From Roseateles_B flavus (GTDB taxonomy: Bacteria > Pseudomonadota > Gammaproteobacteria > Burkholderiales > Burkholderiaceae_C): a stretch of DNA of 64,000 bases. The stretch lies in the NCBI RefSeq assembly GCF_039872765.1, contig NZ_JBDPZC010000007.1, positions 1 through 64,000 on the forward strand. The letters run 5' to 3'. The notes under the pieces were generated by a model that saw only the letters and a list, made by a program, of their open reading frames with translations, did not search any database and was not told where the DNA came from. Below, piece after piece: positions 34,620 through 43,795 of the stretch (positions are counted from its first letter, which is position 1; every line of letters begins with the position of its first letter). The translations under genes were made by a program, and so were the position numbers.

Positions 34620-36275
34620 CTAGCTCGGACGAGCTTTGCCGAGTGCCACGACGGCCTCGTCAAGCTTGGCGGACAAGCCAGTCAGCGTGCTCAGGCCAAC
34701 CTCTCCAGCCTGCAACTTCTCCCCAAGCTCAACGAGGTTCTTCTCGACGGATTCTCGTGCCACCTGCAAGGCTTTCAAGCGTGTTCTCATAGACGCAATG
34801 TTCCCGCGCAGCTCCAAGATGGCCTTGTCGTCTACCAGCAAATCGCCATCCGCTTGCTGAAGATCGGCTTGCGCTTTGACCAACGCGGATCGAGCCACTG
34901 CGACCGCCTTGTTTGCCTCGTAGCGGCGTTTGTCGTAGTCCTTCTTAGCCGCTTGGTCAGGGCAGACATCGTATGGCTTGTCACCGCAGTGCAGCTCGAC
35001 GGATTGAAGCATTGCTTGAGCTTCGTCGACAGCAGTTCGCTTGGACGTCAGAGCCGCCTGAGCGGATGATCGCGCCTGACGGTGTTGGTCGCGTTGAGAA
35101 GTCCGGGATTGCAGGGACGACGTGTTGCTGGAGATCTCAGAGTTCGTCGAGTTGATAGATGCTTGCACCTTCCCCTTCTCGGCCACTGTCGCCTCTACAG
35201 CACTCTTTAGCTTCGCGACCGCAGCCACTTCCGAGCTAAAGACTTCACGAATTCGTGTGACTGCTGCCAGCTCATTGGAGATGGCCTTTTCCAGCTCGTC
35301 GCGGCGCGCCTTTGCCTTGCCGTTCAAATCCTGGCTGTAGGAGTCGATAGCAGTGCTTGCTGTAGTGACAGCGGATCGAAAAGTGCGCAGTTCAAGAAGG
35401 GTGAACAGTGACTTCTCCGTTCTCTCCTTCACTCGGGTGGCAGGTTCAGCAAAGAATGGTCGGAGGATGGTTTCGAAGCTGGATGTTCCGGTTCCTGCCG
35501 GCGCACCAGAGGTCGCGTTGAACGCACTCTGCAGGACGATCCAGTCGTCCAAGAAGGCAAAGTTCCAGGCGAGGTCGTCCTTATTGGCTATGCGGCTTGC
35601 AAGGTCGGCAACTTCGGCAGGCTTGCTATGCGTGCATATTCGAAGATCCCACACCATCGGGGCGAATTCCCGCAACTCGGGCCAAGGCTTTGCCAAGGAC
35701 AGTGACTTCTCAGCGCCTTCGACCTTGGCGATAATCCGTTTCGACGCGGCACTCGCTGACTGCCATTGCGATACTGCCCCCCCGACCGCCCCGTAGGATC
35801 GCGCGTCCTCAGTGAGTGCCAAGACCCTGACTGTCTCTGCAGAGATCTGGACATCCAACGGATCGTTGAGAACCACCGGTGCCGCTGTATCGAGCAGACG
35901 GCTGTACGGAAGTGAAGATTGAGATGGTGGAGCGAACGTCGAAGCCTGGGTCGCCATTTCCTTCGTAGGCAGGCTGACTTCTGGGCCCTTTCCGAAATGC
36001 GTTGTGAGTGCAGTGACGTTGGCATTGACCGCAGTCGTGCAGGCATTGGGGTCAGGGTTGACCACACGGACGATGCTGCCACCAGGGCCCGACTTGAACG
36101 TCCAGTACACAGAGCATTTGTCCACCTCACCGGGTTTGGGGCTGCAGGTGCAATTGATCTCGCAGAGGTCCAGTCCTCCATGTGGGATGCCTCCGGGCGC
36201 CAGCGGCGTCAGATGGGGCTGCGCCGTTGCAACGGCATTCCAGAGGCAGCAAGCGATGAGCACCATCCGGTTCAT
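34620..36275 (-). CDS. Secreted coiled-coil protein
   Basis: 551 residues, family not recognised. It starts with a signal peptide (MNRMVLIACCLWNAVATAQ), then a cysteine-rich segment LDLCEINCTCSPKPGEVDKC. From about residue 310 to the end it is one long alternating helix-rich coiled coil (for example DELEKAISNELAAVTRIREV and a C-terminal run of RTRLKALQVARESVEKN). It overlaps the upstream gene by 4 bases (ATGA) and is therefore made together with the second coiled-coil protein. The pair is divergent from a lipoprotein and a trypsin-like protease. A structural periplasmic role is inferred. Confidence 0.7.
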   Translation of the reverse strand: MNRMVLIACCLWNAVATAQPHLTPLAPGGIPHGGLDLCEINCTCSPKPGEVDKCSVYWTFKSGPGGSIVRVVNPDPNACTTAVNANVTALTTHFGKGPEVSLPTKEMATQASTFAPPSQSSLPYSRLLDTAAPVVLNDPLDVQISAETVRVLALTEDARSYGAVGGAVSQWQSASAASKRIIAKVEGAEKSLSLAKPWPELREFAPMVWDLRICTHSKPAEVADLASRIANKDDLAWNFAFLDDWIVLQSAFNATSGAPAGTGTSSFETILRPFFAEPATRVKERTEKSLFTLLELRTFRSAVTTASTAIDSYSQDLNGKAKARRDELEKAISNELAAVTRIREVFSSEVAAVAKLKSAVEATVAEKGKVQASINSTNSEISSNTSSLQSRTSQRDQHRQARSSAQAALTSKRTAVDEAQAMLQSVELHCGDKPYDVCPDQAAKKDYDKRRYEANKAVAVARSALVKAQADLQQADGDLLVDDKAILELRGNIASMRTRLKALQVARESVEKNLVELGEKLQAGEVGLSTLTGLSAKLDEAVVALGKARPS

Positions 36276-37558
36276 GGAGTTGCTCCCAGCTGGGTGATCA
36301 CATCTTGGACCTGATTTTGATCACTCGAGTTCTCCGAGGCAAAGATGTCTGCGCGCAGCCGCTGTTTTTCCTCCTGCGCAAAGCGAGCCTTGGCTTTCCA
36401 AAGCTCTTGAGCCTGCTTCAACTCACTCTCGGCGGTCTGAAGCATCGTCTTTGCGCTATCCAGTCCGCTCTCGAAGGTGGCGAGCGTGTTCCTTGTCGAG
36501 TTGAGATCATTGAATGCCGTCACGACCGCGTTCTGGGCGCTGGTCAGCCTTGCTTGAAGTTGAGTCAACTCATTGCGCAGACGCTGTTGGTTCTGCACGT
36601 ACGCGTTCTTGTATTGGACGTGATCGGCGCTGTCGCATTCGTTCCAGGAAACATGGGAAATCGGGCAGTTGTACGGGACACTGATTGCCTCTGTGACCTG
36701 CTGAATGCTGTTGCGGATGTTGGCTGCGGCAGTTTGGGCGGCCGAGAGACGCTCCTCGGCCTCGGCGACGTCCATCTCCGCGGCGTCCCGCAGTGTCTGT
36801 TGCCGTTGGACATCTGCTGTCGCCTTGTCCCGGGCATATATGGCCTTGACGACGGCTTCCTGAAGCTGCTGGACTTCTACGTCAAGCTGCTCCAGGCGTT
36901 CCACTGCGGCTCGGAGGTCAATGGCTTCGACCGTAAGGACGTTTCTGATTTCGTTCGCGGCGACTCTGACCTCGCTCACGCGGGCCGTCATGGCAACCGT
37001 AGCGGCATTGCGTTTGGTCTCTAGCTGGTCTAACGTCCCTGAGACGAACGGGATGTATGAGTTCTCCACGTCGAGCGCCTGGAAGGCGAGCGTCTCGCTC
37101 AATATCGCCACCGGATACGTCTCAGCAAGCTTCCACATCACCTTGGCCAGATCGGAGAGCATATCCCTCTGACTTTTGAGGGCGGTCTCCACCGTCGCAA
37201 AATACGCAATAGCGCTCCGCGCGTCAGATACTTCGGAGACGCAGGCGAGCAGATCAGACATTCGAAGCCTGATCGCCCCTCGCGTTGCGTCAAAGCCGGT
37301 TGTGGGCACGACGCCCGAGTCGGGAAGCCGAGCGTCGAAAGTTGGAGTAGGTAGTTCTCTGATGCGCCTCCTCGCTTGATCCAGCGCCTCCTGGAACTCC
37401 GTTGGCGACTGAGGGGAGGGCGGTGGGGCTTTCCCAAGCGCTACGTTGCCGGTGGCTTCTTGGCTCCACGCCAGCCAATCCAAGCTTGTGGAGGCGGTGT
37501 CATAGAAGTCATACAAGCTGGCCAAGAGCTTGGCCCAGGTGAATAAGCTGGTTGCCAT
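36272..37558 (-). CDS. Coiled-coil protein, partner of 34620 gene
   Basis: 428 residues without a clear signal peptide. Residues 1-150 form a helical domain (FTWAKLLASLYDFYDTASTS and an RRIRELPTPTFDARLPDSG linker). From about 180 to 420 it is mostly coiled coil, with a break at VPYNCPISHVSWNECDSADH that carries two cysteines. The same kind of cysteine-containing break (HCGDKPYDVCPDQ) interrupts the coiled coil of the next gene, which suggests a shared ancestry. Start at ATG 37558; translationally coupled to 34620-36275. Function unknown. Confidence 0.7.
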   Translation of the reverse strand: MATSLFTWAKLLASLYDFYDTASTSLDWLAWSQEATGNVALGKAPPPSPQSPTEFQEALDQARRRIRELPTPTFDARLPDSGVVPTTGFDATRGAIRLRMSDLLACVSEVSDARSAIAYFATVETALKSQRDMLSDLAKVMWKLAETYPVAILSETLAFQALDVENSYIPFVSGTLDQLETKRNAATVAMTARVSEVRVAANEIRNVLTVEAIDLRAAVERLEQLDVEVQQLQEAVVKAIYARDKATADVQRQQTLRDAAEMDVAEAEERLSAAQTAAANIRNSIQQVTEAISVPYNCPISHVSWNECDSADHVQYKNAYVQNQQRLRNELTQLQARLTSAQNAVVTAFNDLNSTRNTLATFESGLDSAKTMLQTAESELKQAQELWKAKARFAQEEKQRLRADIFASENSSDQNQVQDVITQLGATP

Positions 37559-37863
37559 GTCATGTTCTCTCTACCGCCGACTCGCCTGCCTAGAGGTCCC
37601 CTATGAACCCCCTGGCCCTCGGCGCCGCGGCATACCACGCCTGCTCCGAGCAGGTCGACCGGCACAACGCGGCTTGAGAATAGGCGCAATTGACTCGGCG
37701 CAATTAAACAGAGCATTGGTCAATTTCGCAATACGTTTTGTAACGCCAAACCGCGTCAATCAGCGCATACCTCAGCCACGTGGAAAGCGGCATCACACGT
37801 TTGTGGTATTACCAGATGTAACGCTTGACGCTACTATTCCCTGACACCGAAATGGAGGGGACT
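37559..37863. other. Divergent promoter region
   Basis: 305 bases between the divergent coiled-coil genes and the lipoprotein gene. It is more AT-rich than the genes. GGCGCAATT occurs twice, at 37683-37691 and 37698-37706, a 15-base period that could be a regulator site. The lipoprotein gene has GGAGGGGA just before its ATG. No gene seen. Confidence 0.5.
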
Positions 37864-39741
37864 ATGCGGCGAGATATCAAGCGTTCAGGTGGCCTGGCTC
37901 TTTTGGCTCTCGTGGCGTTGATGGGACTGAGTGCCTGTACGACCACGCTGACGGCCTCGAAGGTCGGCAATTTCGACAAGGTCGTCAAGGGGCAGGTCTA
38001 TTACCTGCCGCGAGCCGAGTTTCAGGTCAACCTCTCCCGGGAGTTGAAATCCTGCAACGTGGTCTATCAGGATGACGCGCAGGCTGCCCTGGCTTGGCTG
38101 GGCGCCCAGCTTCAGTCGGCGAGAGGGGCCGACACCCCGGAAGATGCGCTCAAGATCATGGACGCGATCGTGGCAGACCCAGTATTGAGTCGAGGCGATG
38201 TGCAGCCGGGGATCAATGCCGTGCTGGGTTCCAACTGGCTGCAGCGCGTGGTGGTGACTGCCGCAGCGCAACCGCCAAAGCCCGGTTCCAAGCAAAAGGG
38301 AAAAGCTGCCAAGGACACGCGCGAAGTCAGCGACGACGGCTTGAACAAGCTCAGCGCGGCGATTCGGCAATTGAATCTGCGACCCGAGCTCAAACTCGAA
38401 GTCGATGTGACGGCGCAAGTCGTTCCGAGCTTTGCGCCCGATGCCAGCCATGCCTATTCGCTGGACTACGCGCCGATGGCAGAGGGCTTGAAGGCCACCG
38501 ACTATACGGTGGAGACGTATCCGGGTGGCACTCTCAAGTCGGTCAATGTCACGATCGACGACCAGACCGGCCCGGCCATCCTCAGCGCGATCGGTGGCAT
38601 CACGAAGCTGACAGCGGCGGCAAGCGGCTTCCCCCTTCCCACGGCCAATGCTGCCAAGGCCGTGCCATTCCAGTCGTTCGGCGACTGGCAGGACGCCCAG
38701 GCCGAGCGCGCCGTTGCATGCAAGGCCGACATTCGATGGAAGCTCTATCAGAGGGATGGACTGGAAGCCCAGTCCGAGGCCGGTGCCGAGACCTCTCTTG
38801 CGCTGCAAAAGGACGTCGACAAGCTCAATGACGAGCAGGTCAAGGCCATCGCGGCGCTGGAGAAGGCGCAGGCCGCGTTGAAGGAGTTGGACGAGAACGA
38901 CCCGAAGCGTCCCGAGGCCAAAGCGCAGGTCACCAAGGCCGAGAGCGATTCCAAGCTCGCAGCAAAGCAGGTGCTGGACGCCAAAGCCAAGCTCACGGGT
39001 GCTCAGCAGGCGGCGGCGAAGGTTGTCACGCGCCTGGCGTCCGTGCGCAAGGCGCTCACCGTGATGAGCTCAACGACGTTCCGGCCAACGCCGGCCGTGT
39101 TGAGCCAGGATCTGCCTGGGGCCGTCGAGGCACTTCAGGCTTGGCTGGCACCCGATCCTTGCAAGGGTGACAAGCAATGCGTGCATCCTGACCGGTCGCG
39201 TCTGGCCGCAGCCATGTCCGCACAGGTTGCGCTGTATGCCCCGTCGCTGCCTGGCGATCGCAGCAACGACGTGGGCGAGGTGGGGGTCTTTTATCGGCAG
39301 CCCTTCAAGAGTACCTTGTTGGTCTGCAAGGCGCAGGTCTGCACCTCTGGAGGGGCTATCGTGGCGACGCCAGACGTCGTGCTGGTCTCGTCCCTTGTCG
39401 ACGTACCGCAGTTGGGAGCCTTGGCGGTATTACCGCTGAAAAACGGTCCATTCCAGAACAACACGATCACAGCGTCGTTCGCAGAAAGCGGCGCCCTCAC
39501 CAAACTGGCCTACAAGTCCAACGCGGCGGCGGCGAAGGCTGCCGAGGTGTTCGAGTCTTCGGCGGACGCGCTCATGAAGTTCCGTGAGGCCAAGCGCAAT
39601 CAGGAAACGAGCAAGCTGGAGGCCAGCGCGTCCGAGCTGGCGGCCAAGAAGAAGCTCATAGACGCCCAGCTGGCACTGGAAAAGGCGCAGGCGGATCTGG
39701 ACAAGTTCCGGGAAGGCAAGTCCACTTCGGCGACGGAGTAG
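37864..39741 (+). CDS. Lipoprotein with coiled coil
   Basis: 625 residues. The N-terminus MRRDIKRSGGLALLALVALM and lipobox LSAC (C25) predict a lipoprotein. A beta-rich domain follows, starting at KVVKGQVYYLPRAEFQVNLS, then a central coiled coil (DEQVKAIAALEKAQAALKEL), a second beta domain with STLLVCKAQVCTSGG and a C-terminal coiled coil. I do not recognise a family. The ATG at 37864 has GGAGGGGA upstream. The protease gene starts 4 bases after the stop, so the two form an operon, divergent from two more coiled-coil genes. An envelope-spanning assembly is a reasonable inference. Confidence 0.75.
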   Translation: MRRDIKRSGGLALLALVALMGLSACTTTLTASKVGNFDKVVKGQVYYLPRAEFQVNLSRELKSCNVVYQDDAQAALAWLGAQLQSARGADTPEDALKIMDAIVADPVLSRGDVQPGINAVLGSNWLQRVVVTAAAQPPKPGSKQKGKAAKDTREVSDDGLNKLSAAIRQLNLRPELKLEVDVTAQVVPSFAPDASHAYSLDYAPMAEGLKATDYTVETYPGGTLKSVNVTIDDQTGPAILSAIGGITKLTAAASGFPLPTANAAKAVPFQSFGDWQDAQAERAVACKADIRWKLYQRDGLEAQSEAGAETSLALQKDVDKLNDEQVKAIAALEKAQAALKELDENDPKRPEAKAQVTKAESDSKLAAKQVLDAKAKLTGAQQAAAKVVTRLASVRKALTVMSSTTFRPTPAVLSQDLPGAVEALQAWLAPDPCKGDKQCVHPDRSRLAAAMSAQVALYAPSLPGDRSNDVGEVGVFYRQPFKSTLLVCKAQVCTSGGAIVATPDVVLVSSLVDVPQLGALAVLPLKNGPFQNNTITASFAESGALTKLAYKSNAAAAKAAEVFESSADALMKFREAKRNQETSKLEASASELAAKKKLIDAQLALEKAQADLDKFREGKSTSATE

Positions 39742-39745
39742 GGCA

Positions 39746-40726
39746 GTGGCCAGCTCCTCTGGAGGTGATCGCTCTGCGCGTCCGGTCGGCCGGGCAGAGC
39801 TGCTGCCTGGCGTTTCTGATCCCCGTCTTTTGGCGGCTTATGCGGCTGCGCAGCCCTGGCTCAGGCGCAGCTACGTCACCGGGCTTGGTATTGGCTACGC
39901 CCGCAAAGGAGGACGACCAACGCGGGAGCTTGCGTTGTCGGTCCATGTGAGCAAGCGCCTCCCCGATGGCGAGCTGAGCGCGCGCCAGCGCTTTCCTCGC
40001 ACCTTGCTGGGGGTTCGGGTCGATGTGGTCCAAGCCAACCTGCGGCCTCACCTGTCGCAGGAGGAGGTGCAGGCACGTCGCCGCACGGCGGCCATCCCGC
40101 TGCGGCCGGGCGTGCTTCTCAAGACGGAGGGGGGCGACCTGGGAACCGTTGCATTGATGGTGCGTGGCCGCACCTCCGGGGAGAACTACGTTTTGGGGGC
40201 AGGTCACGTCATGCTTCAAAGTGGCACCACGGTCTTTCAGCCGAACAGCTCAGCTGCGAAGCGGCTGACCATCTCGGTGGAGCAGGTCGAGCGATCGCTG
40301 GGGGATGCAGGCATCGCTTCCTATACCGGCAGGGCCGCAGAGAATCGGCCCTATGGGACGGACCTTGTCATCGGGCGTGTGAGGGACGTTCGGCTCGACG
40401 ACCGGCTCACGATGTCGGGCGCATTCAGTGGCTTGACGGTGGGCAAGGTCGACTGGGTTGGGCAAAAGCCGATTACCTATGCCGATGGCTTGACGCTCAA
40501 CGTTCCTGGATTTCAACTGCGACCCGTCACCGAAGGGGACTCGCTTACCCAGCCAGGGGATTCTGGCGCGCTCTGGTTTGATCGGTTTGGCGCTGCGGTG
40601 GGTATCAACGTCGGGGGTAAGGACGACACCGCGGTCGCGATTGAAGGGGACGAAGCCGACTCGACCCCTTGGGCGTTTGCCTGCCACCTAGTCAAAATGA
40701 TGGATCAACTGGACGTCGAGCTGTAG
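39746..40726 (+). CDS. Trypsin-like serine protease
   Basis: 326 residues with a chymotrypsin-fold triad: H154 in VLGAGHVM, D206 in YGTDLVIG and S273 in QPGDSGALWF. The front part (ALSVHVSKRLPDGELSA, then RTLLGVRVDVVQANL) matches the N-terminal segment of Nal1-type trypsin-like peptidases. No signal peptide is evident, so it is probably cytoplasmic or exported by an unusual route. The GTG start at 39746 is 4 bases after the lipoprotein stop and uses GGAG inside that gene's end. A protease coupled to structural envelope proteins suggests processing or activation within one system. Confidence 0.85.
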   Translation: MASSSGGDRSARPVGRAELLPGVSDPRLLAAYAAAQPWLRRSYVTGLGIGYARKGGRPTRELALSVHVSKRLPDGELSARQRFPRTLLGVRVDVVQANLRPHLSQEEVQARRRTAAIPLRPGVLLKTEGGDLGTVALMVRGRTSGENYVLGAGHVMLQSGTTVFQPNSSAAKRLTISVEQVERSLGDAGIASYTGRAAENRPYGTDLVIGRVRDVRLDDRLTMSGAFSGLTVGKVDWVGQKPITYADGLTLNVPGFQLRPVTEGDSLTQPGDSGALWFDRFGAAVGINVGGKDDTAVAIEGDEADSTPWAFACHLVKMMDQLDVEL

Positions 40727-40846
40727 GTCCGCGTGCATCGAAGTCCTTGTGCCGGCACAGCATCGAGACCTGGACTGAGGCATGCGAGGCATGTGGCAAG
40801 TCCTGGGCCATGAATGCGGCTGGTCGCATCTTCGAGCCAGGGGCGG

Positions 40847-40975
40847 TCAATTCAGGTGCTGATGGTACAGCCCCTCGATCACTAGCTGTGCATTGCTGTC
40901 GCCGAGCAGGGTCTCAATGTCGATGGCTTCCCGGACCGGCGCGGTTAGCGCGCTGGCGGTGTCAGGTGATGGCAT
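40847..40975 (-). CDS. Leader-controlled very small protein
   Basis: 42 residues (MPSPDTASALTAPVREAIDI, then an acidic helix ETLLGDSNAQLVIEGLYHQH). It has no known family, but it starts exactly after a GGAG site in the last hairpin of structured leader C and has the helical look of a real small protein. The stop is followed by a stretch with no other gene before the protease stop at 40726. It may be an adaptor or a regulator whose synthesis is tuned by the leader. Confidence 0.5.
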   Translation of the reverse strand: MPSPDTASALTAPVREAIDIETLLGDSNAQLVIEGLYHQHLN

Positions 40976-41130
40976 GTTGTTCTCCAGGGAATAAGGGAAC
41001 ACACACCTCCCCAGGGAAGCGGTGTTCCCGGGGGAATGAGCGAGCGCGCGACGCGCTCGGGCCAAGGCAGGTAACGCCTGCGGCGCCCCGACAAAGCCGG
41101 GGGAGCTCCCGAAGGAAGCGGTGGACGCTC
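40976..41130 (-). ncRNA. radC-type structured leader RNA, copy C
   Basis: On the minus strand: hairpin GCTTCC-TTC-GGGAGC near 41104-41119, stem CCCCG/CGGGG (41086-41102), core GCAG-GCGTTAC-CTGC (41067-41081), 8-base-pair hairpin CGAGCGCG-CGA-CGCGCTCG (41041-41059), an imperfect palindrome with GGGAA and TTCCC (41011-41036), and a last weak stem TGTTC/GAACA enclosing GGAG before the ATG at 40975. The order is the same as in copies A and B. Confidence 0.65.
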
Positions 41131-41391
41131 CATGGTGCGAGCACGACAGCGTGTCGGCAAGTCCTGCGATGCCGTTCGTTGCGCAAATGGCAGACGCTAA
41201 GGCGGCTTTCGCATGGCGTCTGGTGAGTGCGCGGCTCCGCGCGCGGGGCTCTTGAAGACACGAGCCGGTCGGCGAACTTGGGTGGTCGGAAGCCCATTGC
41301 CTTCTAGGCTGGCTCTCGCATGAGATAGGCATTTGGGGCGACATCCGGATTGCTCCGACTTTTCGAACGCCTCTGGTTTTACGTTCTTTCG
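41131..41391. other. Non-coding gap beside leader C
   Basis: With the leader at 40976-41130 this makes 416 bases without a gene. The remainder includes GTGTCGGCAAG and short inverted repeats but nothing I can identify as a gene, promoter or terminator. Confidence 0.4.
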
Positions 41392-41856
41392 TCAGCCTTC
41401 GTTGGGCAGCTCGAAGTAGCTCTCCCCGGTGGCATCCAGTACGAGCCGGCCCAGTCTCAGAAACTCCATGCCGAGTATGGCCTCATACGCTCGAGTGCCA
41501 TCGCACAGCGGCACTCCTGAGACCTGCGCCGCCAGCGGACGCCGCATGCCCGGGAGCTGGAGGTTCACGAGGTAGTTGCCATGGGTGCGCTCGCCGTGCA
41601 TAGATTTGGTTGGTGCTGAGTCCTGACCGAGACTCGTTGCGCCAAGGCGCTGAAGGAGTTGCTCATCAACATAGCCAATGTCTGCCCCGGTATCGAGCAG
41701 TGCTCGGATCGGCTGCGCCAGAGTTGGGGTGGCAATGCCTCCGACAGGGAATTCCGGTATTCCAGCGATGGTCAACGAGATGACTGGCGACACATAGGAA
41801 TTGGGAATTTGCTCATAGCCTGGTCGGCGAGCAAGCGTGATGGGTATGCGAAGCAT
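41392..41856 (-). CDS. Retropepsin-like aspartic protease
   Basis: 154 residues. IRALLDTGADIGYVDEQLLQ contains the catalytic DTGA triad (D55), and the later ILGMEFLRLGRLVLD is the conserved ILG-F-L flap-end motif of retroviral-type aspartic proteases. Bacterial members work as homodimers. No signal peptide or membrane anchor is seen, so it may act in the cytoplasm. The ATG at 41856 is used; a longer frame lacks conserved features. Downstream of the 41940 gene on the same strand with 83 bases between them. Its substrate is unknown. Confidence 0.75.
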   Translation of the reverse strand: MLRIPITLARRPGYEQIPNSYVSPVISLTIAGIPEFPVGGIATPTLAQPIRALLDTGADIGYVDEQLLQRLGATSLGQDSAPTKSMHGERTHGNYLVNLQLPGMRRPLAAQVSGVPLCDGTRAYEAILGMEFLRLGRLVLDATGESYFELPNEG

Positions 41857-41939
41857 GGGGTGTTTGAAATGAAAAGAGGGCGTGGTGCGTACCTGAGCGA
41901 AGTGCAGACCACGGCGGACGAAGGTTTGTTGGCTATCGC

Positions 41940-42932
41940 TCAGGTGGTCCTCAGCACCTGCTTGCGGAACTGCGGCCATAGCGTGAGCTTGTGCGTGATG
42001 TAGGTGACGAACTTGCCCGGAGCCTGCTTGTCGGGGACCGTGTTCGGCACAGCGTCGGCCGCCTTCCAGAGTCCGAACATGATGATCTCGCTGCCCACGG
42101 GGAATCCGGCGAGCCAAGCGCTGTCTTCGTGCGCGACGCTGACTTCGAAGGTCTCGACCAGGTTGGGCGTATCCGTCTTGCGATACATCGACAAGCAGTT
42201 GAGGAAACTGTTCTTGTGGGATGTTCCCGCCTTGGGCGTATGTAGAGCCCTAACAACCCCGACGATAGCGATGGGGTGTGCGTTCGCAGCCAGCGTGCGA
42301 ATCGACTCCCAGGCGTCGTCGAAGTGCTTGCGTTCGAAGTAGAAGTTCTTCCAGGGGATGCGCTTGGTGCCCAGTCGCAGGACGAGGTGTCCGGCCAGAT
42401 CTTCATCGGACTCGCAGACCGAACGCAGGGCCAGCAGATCGGCAGTGGTGCGCAGATAGCGGTCGAGCTTCTTTTCAGAGGTCTCGATGTCGGTGGCCAC
42501 CTTGCCGCCACCTGAGGCCAAGCGAATGCCTGGGGCGCCTGCAGGTTGTCCGGGCTGGCTGCGGCGGCGCAGGCCGTTGTGAAGAGCCAGCAGCCGCAGT
42601 TCACGCTTCCCGTCCTCCAGGGCGCTGAGGAAGTCCGGATCGGAGTCGGCGGCGATGATCTTCAGCTTGCCTTCAGCGTCGTACCGGCAGCCAGTGGCGT
42701 GGGTCGCATGGCTCCTGAGACCGATATAGGGTTGAACTTCGACGGGCTCAATGCGGTTCGCGCGATTCTGCAGGTGACGCGGCACGAAGCGCACCTCGCA
42801 CTGACAGCCTGGGTCGTCGCACACCAGCGTTGGCAATGCGGTGCTCGCATCCTCCATCTGCTGAAGACCTTCGACGGTGTAAAGCACTCCTTGCCGATCC
42901 ATGGCGGATCGCATCTTGACGCCTTTTCCCAT
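41940..42932 (-). CDS. Hypothetical Cys/His-rich element protein
   Basis: 330 residues, family not recognised. A possible zinc site lies near the N-terminus: LVCDDPGCQCEVRFVPRHL and later LRSHATHATGCRYD. This C-C-C...H-H-C arrangement recalls the metal-binding head of CoiA-like competence proteins. The C-terminal 200 residues form an alpha/beta domain (RLGTKRIPWKNFYFERKHFD) that could be enzymatic. Start at 42932 is tentative; ATGs at 42914 and 42902 are possible. Lies in the maintenance part of the element, near H-NS and parB-like genes. Confidence 0.6.
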   Translation of the reverse strand: MGKGVKMRSAMDRQGVLYTVEGLQQMEDASTALPTLVCDDPGCQCEVRFVPRHLQNRANRIEPVEVQPYIGLRSHATHATGCRYDAEGKLKIIAADSDPDFLSALEDGKRELRLLALHNGLRRRSQPGQPAGAPGIRLASGGGKVATDIETSEKKLDRYLRTTADLLALRSVCESDEDLAGHLVLRLGTKRIPWKNFYFERKHFDDAWESIRTLAANAHPIAIVGVVRALHTPKAGTSHKNSFLNCLSMYRKTDTPNLVETFEVSVAHEDSAWLAGFPVGSEIIMFGLWKAADAVPNTVPDKQAPGKFVTYITHKLTLWPQFRKQVLRTT

Positions 42933-43201
42933 GCTTGTGATGACTCCGATCTGAGGCGGCCCTCTGGCTGGGGCCATTGACGATGAGCTTAGCTCAACAA
43001 TCCACTGGCTGGACCTGTACGGGGTTGCGTCGCAACGGCTGGTGGCCGGCATCCTGACGAGCGATCGGCGTCTGGCGACGGATGTGGCGAAGCGGGCAGG
43101 GCGTTCGGGAATGGGCACGCCTGCTATAGACTCGCTCCCGGACACTCTCGAGTGGAGTTGCGGCATTGCGCCTCGACTCGCTCTTCCATGCAAAGGCTGA
43201 T

Positions 43202-43561
43202 ATGGCTCGCAAACGCACGGCTCAGGAAATCGACGCGGAAATCGCGAGGCTCCAGAAGGAGCGTGAGCATGCTCTTTCGGCCGAGCGGGCTGGAGTCGTG
43301 GCACGCATGAAGGAGGCCATTGCCTACTATCAGATCACGGCGCAGGACTTGGGGCTGGGCACTGGTGTGCGAAAGCGATTGAGCGCAGCGCCCAAGCCCA
43401 AGCGGGCAGGACGCGGTGTGGGGCTCAAGGCCAAGCCCGCAGCCAGTCGCGTCAAATACAAGGACGATGCCGGACACACGTGGTCAGGCTTTGGCCCCAG
43501 ACCGAAATGGCTTGTCGAGGCACTGGCCAACGGAAAGTCCGAAGAAGATCTGCGCGCTTGA
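43202..43561 (+). CDS. H-NS family nucleoid-associated protein
   Basis: 119 residues. The first 50 form the oligomerisation coiled coil (DAEIARLQKEREHALSAERA); a basic linker (PKPKRAGRGVGLKAKPAA) leads to the C-terminal DNA-binding domain YKDDAGHTWSGFGPRPKWLV, the hallmark of the betaproteobacterial H-NS histone-like family. Mobile elements use such proteins to silence their own genes in a new host. The ATG at 43202 is the only plausible start. It precedes the ParB-like gene by 234 bases. Confidence 0.92.
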   Translation: MARKRTAQEIDAEIARLQKEREHALSAERAGVVARMKEAIAYYQITAQDLGLGTGVRKRLSAAPKPKRAGRGVGLKAKPAASRVKYKDDAGHTWSGFGPRPKWLVEALANGKSEEDLRA

Positions 43562-43795
43562 ATCGGTGCGGGTACCTCCTGCTGGTGCGCTGGCCTCGCA
43601 ACGGTGCGTCCTGGCCTAGTCAGTTGACGCGTCTCTAGGCGAAGCGGCAAGCCTCAGGGACCTCTATACGGCACTCGCCGGGTCCTTCACGATGCGCATG
43701 ATCCGGCGGTGCCCTTGCGCTGCGGCCACTCAATGAGAACCTGAACACACGGACTGGCGTGATGCCGTCCGCGTTCAGCTCATCAAGGAGTGCCC

